This document shows positions 1 through 4,678 of a DNA stretch of 5,908 nucleotides, in pieces. The translations under genes were made by a program, and so were the position numbers. Location of the stretch: positions 1-5,908 of the forward strand of contig DHEJ01000040.1 of the NCBI GenBank assembly GCA_002399815.1, in the 5' to 3' direction. The number at the start of each line of letters is the position of its first letter. Position 1 is the first letter of the stretch. Source of the stretch: Acholeplasmataceae bacterium UBA4853. GTDB taxonomy: Bacteria > Bacillota_I > Bacilli_A > Acholeplasmatales > Acholeplasmataceae. The notes under the pieces are model-generated. The model did no database searches. It was not told where the DNA came from and worked only from the letters and a program-made list of their open reading frames with translations.

Positions 1-78
1 AATAATCTTATTCATGATTATCAAAAGAACAGAAATCCATTCATTGATCATCCGGAATTAGTAGATAAAATATACTGA
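1..78 (+). CDS. Endonuclease I family nuclease, C-terminal end (partial)
   Basis: Only the last 25 codons of a gene entering from the left edge are present, read in frame 1 to a TGA stop at 76-78 that is immediately followed by TAA. The visible peptide contains RNPFIDHPELVDKIY. This closely resembles the conserved C-terminal block of the endonuclease I / extracellular nuclease family (EndA, Bsn type), where an arginine, an N/H-PF-DHP core and a hydrophobic tail follow the catalytic beta-beta-alpha-metal region. Such enzymes are usually secreted or surface-bound and degrade nucleic acid, which would suit a nucleotide-scavenging wall-less bacterium. The catalytic residues lie outside the window, so activity cannot be judged. 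The family call rests on this short motif alone. Confidence 0.72.
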   Translation, partial: NNLIHDYQKNRNPFIDHPELVDKIY

Positions 79-86
79 TAATCAAT

Positions 87-121
87 AACCCATTTTCAAG
101 TAAATCTTGAGAGTGGGTTTT
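87..121 (+). terminator. Intrinsic terminator after the nuclease gene
   Basis: Bases 87-100 pair with 106-119 around a 5-nt loop (TAAAT). The 14-position stem has one U-U mismatch and two G-U pairs, and its CCCA/TGGG base is followed by a TTTT run at 118-121. It lies nine bases past the nuclease stop codon and separates that gene from the lipoprotein gene. Confidence 0.85.
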
Positions 122-287
122 CAGTATATAAATGTAATATTTTCAATTGATAACGTTAAAGTTGGATTTTTTTGAGCTTTTTAATCATTTTTTTGATAAA
201 TGAGTGTTAGTTCATGCATTTAGATAGGCAAGCAAAATATTATTTGATAGAATAATTAAAGATTTTCATGTTTCTTACCTTGACCAG

Positions 288-296
288 TGATATAAT
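288..296 (+). promoter_or_regulatory. Extended -10 promoter of the lipoprotein gene
   Basis: TGA at 288-290 leads directly into a perfect TATAAT at 291-296, an extended -10 element of the TGn type. No good -35 box lies 16-18 bases upstream; the TTGACC at 280-285 is only five bases away. Transcription would be expected to begin near 303, giving a leader of only about a dozen bases that starts at the Shine-Dalgarno sequence (AGGGAG, 303-308). The rest of the gap between 122 and 287 is very AT-rich and shows no gene or clear structure. Confidence 0.65.
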
Positions 297-314
297 TATT
301 TTAGGGAGATCATA

Positions 315-1409
315 ATGAAAAAGATACTTTTAGTATGTTTACTAATTTTTTTGAGTATATTGGGTGCTTGTAGTCCTAGTGAAGCACCTTTAAGACTGTC
401 CCAAGTTCTAAACTTAAAAGTTCAAAAAAATGTCTTAACATTTGATCCTGTTGAAAATGCAGATTCCTATATTTTAAATATTAATTCACTTAATGTATCC
501 ATTACAGAAACAACATTTACCTTTGAAACAACTGGTCTTTATAAGGTCTTAGTTAAAGCGGTTGGTGAAGGTTATTTAGATTCATTATTTTCAGAACCGA
601 TTAATTTTGAAGTAAGATTCTTAAATTATCCAAGTGATATTTCAATCATTAATAGACAATTAAACTATACAGCAGTTGCAGGAGCAACAGCCTATAATAT
701 TGAAATCAATGGTGTGGTTTATAGCACTAAAACCTCACTATTACCAACCTTTATAGATGGTACTTATGATATAAGAATTCAATCTTTATCCGATGTTTTT
801 GTAGACTCAGTTTATTCACCAATGGTTCAAATAACGATTAATTCAGATGACCAATTTTATAGTAGTCATAACTATACTTATAGCCTATTAAGTACCCATG
901 ATTTACTCTTATATACATATAAGTCAGAGGATATCGTTAACTTGAAATTAGAGCGATTTAATGGTAGCATTGAAGCTTATGAATTAGTTGATTTAGAACA
1001 CATTTTTATTAAGGATGAAAGTGTTTATTTAAAACGTACATATTTAGAAACTTTAGATGTAAATACGACATTTAAATTTAGATTAATTTCTAATTATGGA
1101 TACCATGATATAAACCTTAAGATAAATGAAGAAAATAAACCTTATGTGTATTCAGATGTCCTAGTTCAATCAAACTTCTTAGAAGACTTAATATTTAGAT
1201 TTGAAACATTTAATACGAAGTTTATTTCACTTACTGGACATATGATTACAAATAAAGATTATCATTATCTAGATGGTGTACTGATCGTTGATGTAGATTA
1301 CATAAAAGAAACCTTTGAATCAAACTTAGAACTTGATCAAATGCTTCTGACATACCGCTTTGAAGAAAACGAAATGGTATATATCGGATTCATCGTTATT
1401 AAACGTTAA
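315..1409 (+). CDS. Surface lipoprotein with FN3-like and X2-like Ig-fold repeats
   Basis: This 364-residue protein begins with a lipoprotein signal peptide: MKK, a hydrophobic core (4-16) and lipobox L16-G17-A18-C19. Cys19 is therefore the likely lipid-anchored first residue of the mature protein, on the outer face of the membrane. Two repeats follow that look fibronectin-III-like: about 29-101 (VENADSY, then GLYKVLVKA) and about 105-175 (VAGATAYNIEING, then GTYDIRIQS). The C-terminal half appears to hold two further beta-rich repeats resembling the X2 Ig-like domain: about 184-271 (IFIKDESVYLKRTYLETL) and about 281-363 (LTG, YHYLDGVLIVDVDYI). No catalytic motif is visible. A role in adhesion or ligand binding is inference from the fold types. 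The start is supported by AGGGAG six bases upstream. The gene has its own promoter and terminator, so it is monocistronic and not functionally tied to the ribosomal genes. Confidence 0.88.
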   Translation: MKKILLVCLLIFLSILGACSPSEAPLRLSQVLNLKVQKNVLTFDPVENADSYILNINSLNVSITETTFTFETTGLYKVLVKAVGEGYLDSLFSEPINFEVRFLNYPSDISIINRQLNYTAVAGATAYNIEINGVVYSTKTSLLPTFIDGTYDIRIQSLSDVFVDSVYSPMVQITINSDDQFYSSHNYTYSLLSTHDLLLYTYKSEDIVNLKLERFNGSIEAYELVDLEHIFIKDESVYLKRTYLETLDVNTTFKFRLISNYGYHDINLKINEENKPYVYSDVLVQSNFLEDLIFRFETFNTKFISLTGHMITNKDYHYLDGVLIVDVDYIKETFESNLELDQMLLTYRFEENEMVYIGFIVIKR

Positions 1410-1411
1410 AG

Positions 1412-1439
1412 GCTACTAAAATTTAGTAGCTTTTATTTT
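1412..1439 (+). terminator. Intrinsic terminator after the lipoprotein gene
   Basis: GCTACTA (1412-1418) pairs perfectly with TAGTAGC (1424-1430) around a 5-nt loop, and TTTTATTTT follows. It begins two bases after the stop codon. A second AGTAGCTTT motif at 1443-1451 partly repeats the 3' arm. Confidence 0.85.
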
Positions 1440-1505
1440 ATAAGTAGCTTTAAGAAGCGTATTATTCTAAATGGTGTGAATTCATGTAGTAACCTAAAAA
1501 AGTTG

Positions 1506-1534
1506 TTGACAACCCATATCATAAATGATAGAAT
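1506..1534 (+). promoter_or_regulatory. Main promoter of the rplK ribosomal operon
   Basis: A perfect TTGACA (1506-1511) is separated by 17 bases from TAGAAT (1529-1534), and TGA at 1526-1528 makes it an extended -10 as well. An A-rich stretch (CCTAAAAAAG, 1493-1502) lies just upstream and could act as an UP element. The expected start is near 1541, giving an rplK leader of about 70 bases. This is the best promoter in the window and suits a highly expressed operon. Confidence 0.88.
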
Positions 1535-1558
1535 ATTCACGCGTGTAAACACACCAGA

Positions 1559-1581
1559 GTGGAAGAATTGATTCGTACCAC
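1559..1581 (+). promoter_or_regulatory. Hairpin in rplK leader, L1-site-like layout
   Basis: GTGG (1559-1562) pairs with CCAC (1578-1581). Inside this, GAA (1565-1567) pairs with TTC (1572-1574) around a UUGA loop, leaving an asymmetric internal loop of AA opposite GTA. The outer stem and loop asymmetry resemble the L1-binding element downstream at 2065-2093, but the inner helix differs. It sits 15 bases before the Shine-Dalgarno sequence of rplK. That it regulates rplK is inference. Confidence 0.4.
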
Positions 1582-1610
1582 ATACTTATAATAAAGAAGG
1601 AGGTTGTGTT

Positions 1611-2039
1611 ATGGCAGAGAAAAAAATAGTCAAACAAGTTAAGTTGCAAATTCCTGCAGGAAAAGCTACTCCAGCGCCACCAGTTGGTCCAGCACTAGGT
1701 CAAGCTCAAGTAAATATTCCGCAATTTGTTAAACAATTTAACGACATGACAAAAGACATGGTTGGTTATGTGATTCCGGTTGTAATTTCTGTTTATGAAG
1801 ACAGAACATTCAAAATCGTAACTAAGACACCACCAGCATCTGACTTACTTAAGAAAGCTGTAAATATTCAATCTGGCTCTAAAAATGCTAAGAAAGATAA
1901 AGTTGCAACAATCACAAGAAAACAGTTAGAAGAAGTAGCAAAAACAAAGATGCCTGATTTAAACGCATACACTGTTGAAGCAGCAGCTAAGATTATCGAA
2001 GGTACTGCAAGACAAATGGGCATCACAGTTTCAGAATAA
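1611..2039 (+). CDS. rplK: 50S ribosomal protein L11
   Basis: L11 binds the GTPase-associated region of 23S rRNA (helices 43-44) at the base of the L7/L12 stalk and helps the ribosome respond to translation factors. At 142 residues it has normal family length. The N-terminal domain carries the signature PAPPVGPALGQ (21-31), the proline-rich face where thiostrepton-type antibiotics act. The KTPPAS linker (72-77) leads into the rRNA-binding C-terminal domain (about 78-142) with the GS loop (89-90) and the family end motif KIIEGTARQMGI. The usual KVG before the Ile-Thr of this domain reads KVA here (97-99), a mild substitution. The start is fixed by a strong AAGGAGG (1597-1603) seven bases upstream. 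It is the first gene of the operon and is followed by rplA. Unusually, secE and nusG do not precede it within the window. Confidence 0.99.
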   Translation: MAEKKIVKQVKLQIPAGKATPAPPVGPALGQAQVNIPQFVKQFNDMTKDMVGYVIPVVISVYEDRTFKIVTKTPPASDLLKKAVNIQSGSKNAKKDKVATITRKQLEEVAKTKMPDLNAYTVEAAAKIIEGTARQMGITVSE

Positions 2040-2065
2040 TTTAGAAAATTAAACGTTTCTAAATT
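2038..2065 (+). repeat. 10-bp hairpin overlapping the rplK stop codon
   Basis: AATTTAGAAA (2038-2047) and TTTCTAAATT (2056-2065) form a perfect 10-bp stem with an 8-base loop. It starts inside the TAA stop of rplK and ends where the L1-like element begins. No T-run follows, so it is not a terminator. It may act as a spacer helix, stack on the next element, or affect translation coupling from rplK to rplA. Confidence 0.6.
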
Positions 2066-2093
2066 GTGGGAGGAGATCCCCCGTTATACCACA
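2065..2093 (+). promoter_or_regulatory. Putative L1-binding element (autoregulatory site) before rplA
   Basis: TGTGG (2065-2069) pairs with CCACA (2089-2093). The enclosed bases run GAGG at 2070-2073, a short C-rich stretch, then CC-GTTATA at 2081-2088. This order (outer helix, GA, GG...CC, a GUUA-like bulge, closing helix) is what I recall of the L1 site in 23S rRNA and of its mRNA mimics, including the archaeal L1 operator and the rplK-rplA spacer of Firmicutes. L1 bound here would be expected to limit translation from the Shine-Dalgarno sequence only four bases downstream. The motif is seen directly; binding is inferred from the family. Confidence 0.65.
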
Positions 2094-2096
2094 TTT

Positions 2097-2102
2097 AGGA
2101 GG
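2097..2102 (+). promoter_or_regulatory. Ribosome binding site that fixes the rplA start
   Basis: A perfect AGGAGG lies six bases before ATG 2109. It rules out the in-frame TTG at 2064, which has no Shine-Dalgarno sequence and would add 15 residues (WEEIPRY...) absent from L1 proteins and overlapping the RNA element. Confidence 0.9.
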
Positions 2103-2108
2103 AAAATC

Positions 2109-2801
2109 ATGAAAAAAGGAAAAAAATACTTAGAAGCTGCAAAACTAGTTGATAAGTCAGTTAAGTACGCTGGATTAGAAGCTGCTGAACTTGCTAAGAA
2201 AACTTCAGTTGCTAAGTTCGATGCAACCGTTGAAGTCGCTTTCCGTTTAAACCTTGACCCTAGAAAAGCTGACCAAAACCTTAGAGGTGCTATTAGCTTA
2301 CCTCATGGTACTGGTAAAACTGTTAGAGTTATTGTTATTGCAAAATCTGAAAAAGCTAAAGAAGCTTTAGCAGCTGGCGCAGACTTCGCAGGCGATGTTG
2401 AATTAATCGAAAAGATTAACAAAGGTTGGTTCGATTTTGATGTGATGGTAGCTACCCCTGATATGATGGCTCAATTAGGTAAATTAGGTAGAGTGTTAGG
2501 TCCTAAAGGATTAATGCCGAACCCTAAAACCGGAACCGTTACATTAGACGTTGCCAAAGCAGTTCAAGAAATTAAAGCTGGTAAGATTGAATATAGAACT
2601 GATAAAGTTGGAAATATTCATGCACCAATTGGTAAAGTATCATTTGATGCAGCTAAGTTACATGAAAACATGTTAACTTTATATGCTCAATTAGTACGTA
2701 TTAAACCAGCTACAGTTAAAGGTACTTACATCAAGAATATTACAGTTTCTACAACAATGGGACCTGGTATCCATGTTGATGAATCAAATATTCGTAAGTA
2801 A
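2109..2801 (+). CDS. rplA: 50S ribosomal protein L1
   Basis: L1 forms the mobile L1 stalk of the large subunit, which escorts deacylated tRNA out of the E site, and in many bacteria it also represses its own mRNA. The protein has 230 residues, the usual bacterial length. It starts MKKGKKYLEAAKLVD and carries NLDPRKADQNLRGAISLPHGTGK in domain I. The family signature in domain II is LGKLGRVLGPKGLMPNPKTGT, ending at about residue 143, and is followed by the IEYRTDKVGNIHAPIGK segment that returns to domain I. All family landmarks are intact. It is translated from its own strong ribosome binding site 69 bases after rplK, behind a likely L1 operator, so L11 and L1 synthesis could be balanced by free L1. 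A 191-base spacer holding the L10 leader follows. Confidence 0.99.
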   Translation: MKKGKKYLEAAKLVDKSVKYAGLEAAELAKKTSVAKFDATVEVAFRLNLDPRKADQNLRGAISLPHGTGKTVRVIVIAKSEKAKEALAAGADFAGDVELIEKINKGWFDFDVMVATPDMMAQLGKLGRVLGPKGLMPNPKTGTVTLDVAKAVQEIKAGKIEYRTDKVGNIHAPIGKVSFDAAKLHENMLTLYAQLVRIKPATVKGTYIKNITVSTTMGPGIHVDESNIRK

Positions 2802-2826
2802 TCAATAAATAAAAAATTATATATGA

Positions 2827-2919
2827 CCAAAGACAGTGGCTGTTGAACAAAATCAACTTAATTTGCTACCGAGGAAAAATAAAACTGGAAATTATTTTCT
2901 CTCTTTATATGTCTTTAGG
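2827..2919 (+). ncRNA. L10 leader (autoregulatory RNA for rplJ-rplL)
   Basis: The rplA-rplJ spacer matches the known L10 leader of Firmicutes. A closing helix P1 pairs CCAAAGACA (2827-2835) with TGTCTTTAGG (2910-2919, one bulged A). Inside it GTGGC (2836-2840) pairs with GCTAC (2865-2869), and GTTGA (2842-2846) pairs with TCAAC (2853-2857). The internal loop TTAATTT (2858-2864) and the hallmark CTACCGAGG (2866-2874) are present. The segment 2871-2882 can pair imperfectly with 2892-2903 as an antiterminator, using up the first arm of the terminator that follows. From the family, L10 (with L12) binds this RNA and favours termination. The pairing is visible here; the ligand is inferred. Confidence 0.88.
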
Positions 2920-2945
2920 AATTAAAGAGGGATTTTATTTTATTT
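2898..2945 (+). terminator. Regulated intrinsic terminator of the L10 leader
   Basis: TCTCTCTTTA (2898-2907) pairs with TAAAGAGGGA (2923-2932), 10 bp with one G-U pair and a 15-base loop, followed by TTTTATTTTATTT. The loop contains the 3' strand of helix P1, and the 5' arm overlaps the antiterminator by six bases (2898-2903). The terminator and the P1/antiterminator fold therefore exclude each other. It would stop transcription 48 bases before rplJ. Confidence 0.85.
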
Positions 2946-2992
2946 AAAAGTAAAATTCAAATGTTTACACACCTTAATAAAGGAGGCACAAA

Positions 2993-3481
2993 ATGAACAA
3001 AACAATCGCTCGTAAAGTTAATGACGTTAACGTTTTAGCTGATAAGTTTAAGATGTCAAAAACAGTTGTAGTATTTGAATACTCCGGCTTAACAGTTTCT
3101 AACTTTACTGAATTAAGAATTGATTTACATAAACAAAATATGGAAGTCAAAGTCTACAAAAACAATATTACAAGACGTGCCGCTCTTCAAGCTGGTTTCG
3201 GAGAATTATCTGAAACATTAGTTGGCCCTCTAGCTGTTGCAATCTCATATGATGATGTTGTAGCACCTGCAAAGAGTGTTGCTGATTTCGCGAAGAAGAA
3301 CAAAACGGTTGTGATTAGATCAGGTGTTATCGAAGGTAAAGTTGTTGGTAATGTTGAGTTAAATCAATTAGCAAACCTACCATCAAGAGAAACTTTATTA
3401 ACACAATTAGCAGCTGGATTATTAATGCCAGTCAAAGAACTTGCAGTTGGCTTAAATATGTTAACTGAAGTATCAGAATAA
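2993..3481 (+). CDS. rplJ: 50S ribosomal protein L10
   Basis: L10 anchors the L7/L12 dimers to helix 42 of 23S rRNA, forming the stalk that recruits translational GTPases. The 162-residue length is typical. The N-terminal domain shows the family pattern: VNVLADKFKMSKTVVVFEYSGLTV, then the ELR and VYKNNITRRAA segment that contacts rRNA, and LVGPLAVAIS (about 77-86). The C-terminal helix MPVKELAVGLNML is the tail that in this family binds successive L12 dimers. The start is set by AAAGGAGG (2979-2986) six bases upstream. It is cotranscribed with rplL 22 bases downstream. Its expression is very probably controlled by the L10 leader in front of it, so L10 or the L10-L12 complex sets the output of both genes. 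Confidence 0.99.
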   Translation: MNKTIARKVNDVNVLADKFKMSKTVVVFEYSGLTVSNFTELRIDLHKQNMEVKVYKNNITRRAALQAGFGELSETLVGPLAVAISYDDVVAPAKSVADFAKKNKTVVIRSGVIEGKVVGNVELNQLANLPSRETLLTQLAAGLLMPVKELAVGLNMLTEVSE

Positions 3482-3503
3482 CAAACAAAAGGAGAATAAA
3501 ACA

Positions 3504-3872
3504 ATGGCTAAATTAACAAAACAAGCTTTCGTAGAAGCTTTAAAAGAAATGTCTTTATTAGAAATCAAAGAATTAGTTGATGGCTTAAAAGAAGAATTTG
3601 GGATTGACCCATCTGCAGTATCTGCAGCAGCTCCAGTAGCAGCAGCAGTTGTTGAAGAAAAAACAGAATTTGATGTAATCTTAAAATCATTCGGTGATAA
3701 GAAAATCGAAGTTATTAAAGTTGCACGTGCAGTTACAGGTCTTGGTTTAGTTGAAGCTAAGACATTAGTAGAAACAGCAGACGCTAAGATTAAAGAAAAA
3801 GTTAAGAAAGAAGACGCTGAAAAAATTAAAGCGGACTTCGAAGCTGCTGGTGCTAAAGTTGCTATCGTTTAA
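3504..3872 (+). CDS. rplL: 50S ribosomal protein L7/L12
   Basis: L7/L12 is the multi-copy acidic stalk protein that contacts EF-Tu, EF-G, IF2 and release factors. The 122 residues show the standard plan: helical dimerisation domain (about 1-34, LTKQAFVEALKEMSLLEIKE), an Ala/Val-rich flexible hinge (about 37-50) and the globular C-terminal domain from EEKTEFDVIL onward. Factor-binding residues equivalent to the E. coli Lys65/Lys70/Arg73/Lys84 set are present as Lys66 or Lys67, Lys72, Arg75 and Lys86, with the TGLGL loop at 78-82. Two usually conserved positions differ: the Pro after the V-E-x-A segment is Asp93, and the Gly of the KEGV motif is Lys99. The start follows AAGGAG (3489-3494) with nine-base spacing. 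A strong terminator follows the gene, so most ribosomal-operon transcripts probably end here. Confidence 0.99.
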   Translation: MAKLTKQAFVEALKEMSLLEIKELVDGLKEEFGIDPSAVSAAAPVAAAVVEEKTEFDVILKSFGDKKIEVIKVARAVTGLGLVEAKTLVETADAKIKEKVKKEDAEKIKADFEAAGAKVAIV

Positions 3873-3893
3873 TTTATTTTAAACAAGAGTTTG

Positions 3894-3921
3894 AAAACCT
3901 GAGATCTATCTCGGGTTTTTT
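3894..3921 (+). terminator. Intrinsic terminator after rplL
   Basis: Bases 3894-3904 pair with 3909-3919 (11 bp, one G-U) around loop TCTA, with a TTTTTT tract from 3916. AGAGT (3886-3890) and ACTCT (3923-3927) can extend it. The methyltransferase gene starts 24 bases after the T-tract with no clear promoter of its own, so some readthrough is likely needed. Confidence 0.88.
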
Positions 3922-3945
3922 CACTCTATGAAATAGGTGCAAATT

Positions 3946-4536
3946 ATGTCTCATTATTTTGTTAATGATCCAAATTTAAGAAGTGAAGAAAATACTTATT
4001 TGGTTAATATGTTTAATCAAGATTTTAAGTTTATTTCAGACAAAGGTGTATTTAGCGGAACAAAACTTGATTATGGTACAAGACTTTTATTATCGAGTTT
4101 AAAGTTGACTGGCCATGAAAAAAGTATTTTAGATGTTGGTACTGGCATTGGTGTGATTGGAATCATCTTAAAAAAAGTATATCCAAATATCTTAGTTTCT
4201 GCTGTTGATGTTAATTTAAGAGCTATTAATTTAGCAAAGAAAAACGCAGCTTTAAACACTGTTGATGTATCCATATTTGAATCAAACTTATATGAAAAGG
4301 TTCAAGGTAAATTTGATGTAGTGATTTCAAATCCACCGATTAGAGCTGGTAAAGAAGTTTTATATAAGTTGTATCAAGAGAGTTTAAATTATTTGAATAA
4401 GGATGGATATTTGATCATTGTTATTCGAAAGCAACATGGTGCTAAATCAACAATTACTTATCTTCAAACACTTTTTAAATCTGTAGAGGTTGTTACAAAA
4501 GATAAAGGGTTCTTTATCATAAAGTCGAAAATTTAG
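3946..4536 (+). CDS. Class I SAM-dependent methyltransferase, RsmC/YbxB-like
   Basis: Likely an rRNA guanine-N2 methyltransferase of the RsmC-type family. E. coli RsmC makes m2G1207 in 16S rRNA; the target here is not known. With ATG 3946 the protein has 196 residues, the size of the single-domain Gram-positive members, and starts MSHYFVNDPN as YbxB-like proteins do. Visible motifs are GVFS (34-37) and LDYGTRLL (41-48), the SAM-binding motif I ILDVGTGIGVIG (61-72), acidic Asp88 ending strand beta-2, and the catalytic-type NPPIRAGK (129-136) diagnostic of N2-guanine enzymes. An in-frame GTG at 3937 is less likely because AGGTG (3935-3939) serves as the Shine-Dalgarno sequence for 3946. The gene sits between rplL and rpoB exactly as ybxB does in Bacillus. 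No promoter of its own is clear. Confidence 0.9.
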   Translation: MSHYFVNDPNLRSEENTYLVNMFNQDFKFISDKGVFSGTKLDYGTRLLLSSLKLTGHEKSILDVGTGIGVIGIILKKVYPNILVSAVDVNLRAINLAKKNAALNTVDVSIFESNLYEKVQGKFDVVISNPPIRAGKEVLYKLYQESLNYLNKDGYLIIVIRKQHGAKSTITYLQTLFKSVEVVTKDKGFFIIKSKI

Positions 4537-4556
4537 ACTAAAATATTCAAATTTAC

Positions 4557-4586
4557 TTGACGTATTTGTATATATTATGGTAAAAT
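4557..4586 (+). promoter_or_regulatory. rpoB: Promoter of rpoB
   Basis: TTGACG (4557-4562) is followed after 18 bases by TAAAAT (4581-4586), with TGG at 4578-4580 making an extended -10. It begins 21 bases after the methyltransferase stop. The expected start is near 4593, giving a leader of about 86 bases, so rpoB can be expressed separately from the ribosomal genes. Confidence 0.8.
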
Positions 4587-4599
4587 TATAAAATGCATA

Positions 4600-4654
4600 G
4601 AAATGGTCTTGTTATATATTTTAATATATATAACAGTTAAAAAGCAAGATTTTC
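4600..4654 (+). promoter_or_regulatory. Long composite hairpin in the rpoB leader
   Basis: GAAA (4600-4603) pairs with TTTC (4651-4654), TCTTG (4607-4611) with CAAGA (4645-4649), and TTATATAT (4612-4619) with ATATATAA (4626-4633), with an 11-base bulge on the 3' side. The central part can instead form a perfect 10-bp stem, 4610-4619 with 4626-4635. No T-run follows, so it is not a terminator. It ends ten bases before the Shine-Dalgarno sequence. Function is unknown; mRNA stability or expression control are possibilities. Confidence 0.5.
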
Positions 4655-4678
4655 AAAAAACGATAGGAGTGTGGATTC

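Noticed and set aside
76..81. TGA read as Trp (mycoplasma code 4), so the nuclease would end in Trp then TAA
   Set aside because: Trp is encoded by TGG in rplA and rpoB and no gene here contains in-frame TGA, which favours the standard code; this single end codon alone cannot decide it.
280..285. TTGACC as the -35 of the lipoprotein promoter
   Set aside because: Only five bases separate it from TATAAT 291-296, far too short for a sigma-70 type pair.
1587..1592. TATAAT in the rplK leader as a second promoter
   Set aside because: There is no -35 at usable spacing (TTGATT at 1568 leaves 13 bases), and transcription would start inside the rplK ribosome binding site.
2064..2108. TTG start giving rplA 15 extra residues
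   Set aside because: It has no Shine-Dalgarno sequence, the extra residues are not L1-like and they overlap the L1 RNA element; ATG 2109 has a perfect AGGAGG.
2776..2804. Promoter at the end of rplA for rplJ (TTGATG, 17 bases, TAATCA)
   Set aside because: The -10 is poor and no TGn precedes it; readthrough from the rplK promoter explains rplJ transcription adequately.
3937..3945. GTG start for the methyltransferase
   Set aside because: The GTG lies within the likely Shine-Dalgarno AGGTG of ATG 3946, and MSHYF matches the family N-terminus.
4071..4274. 67-codon open frame on the minus strand
   Set aside because: It lies wholly inside the methyltransferase gene, has no family resemblance, and is an antisense shadow of that gene.
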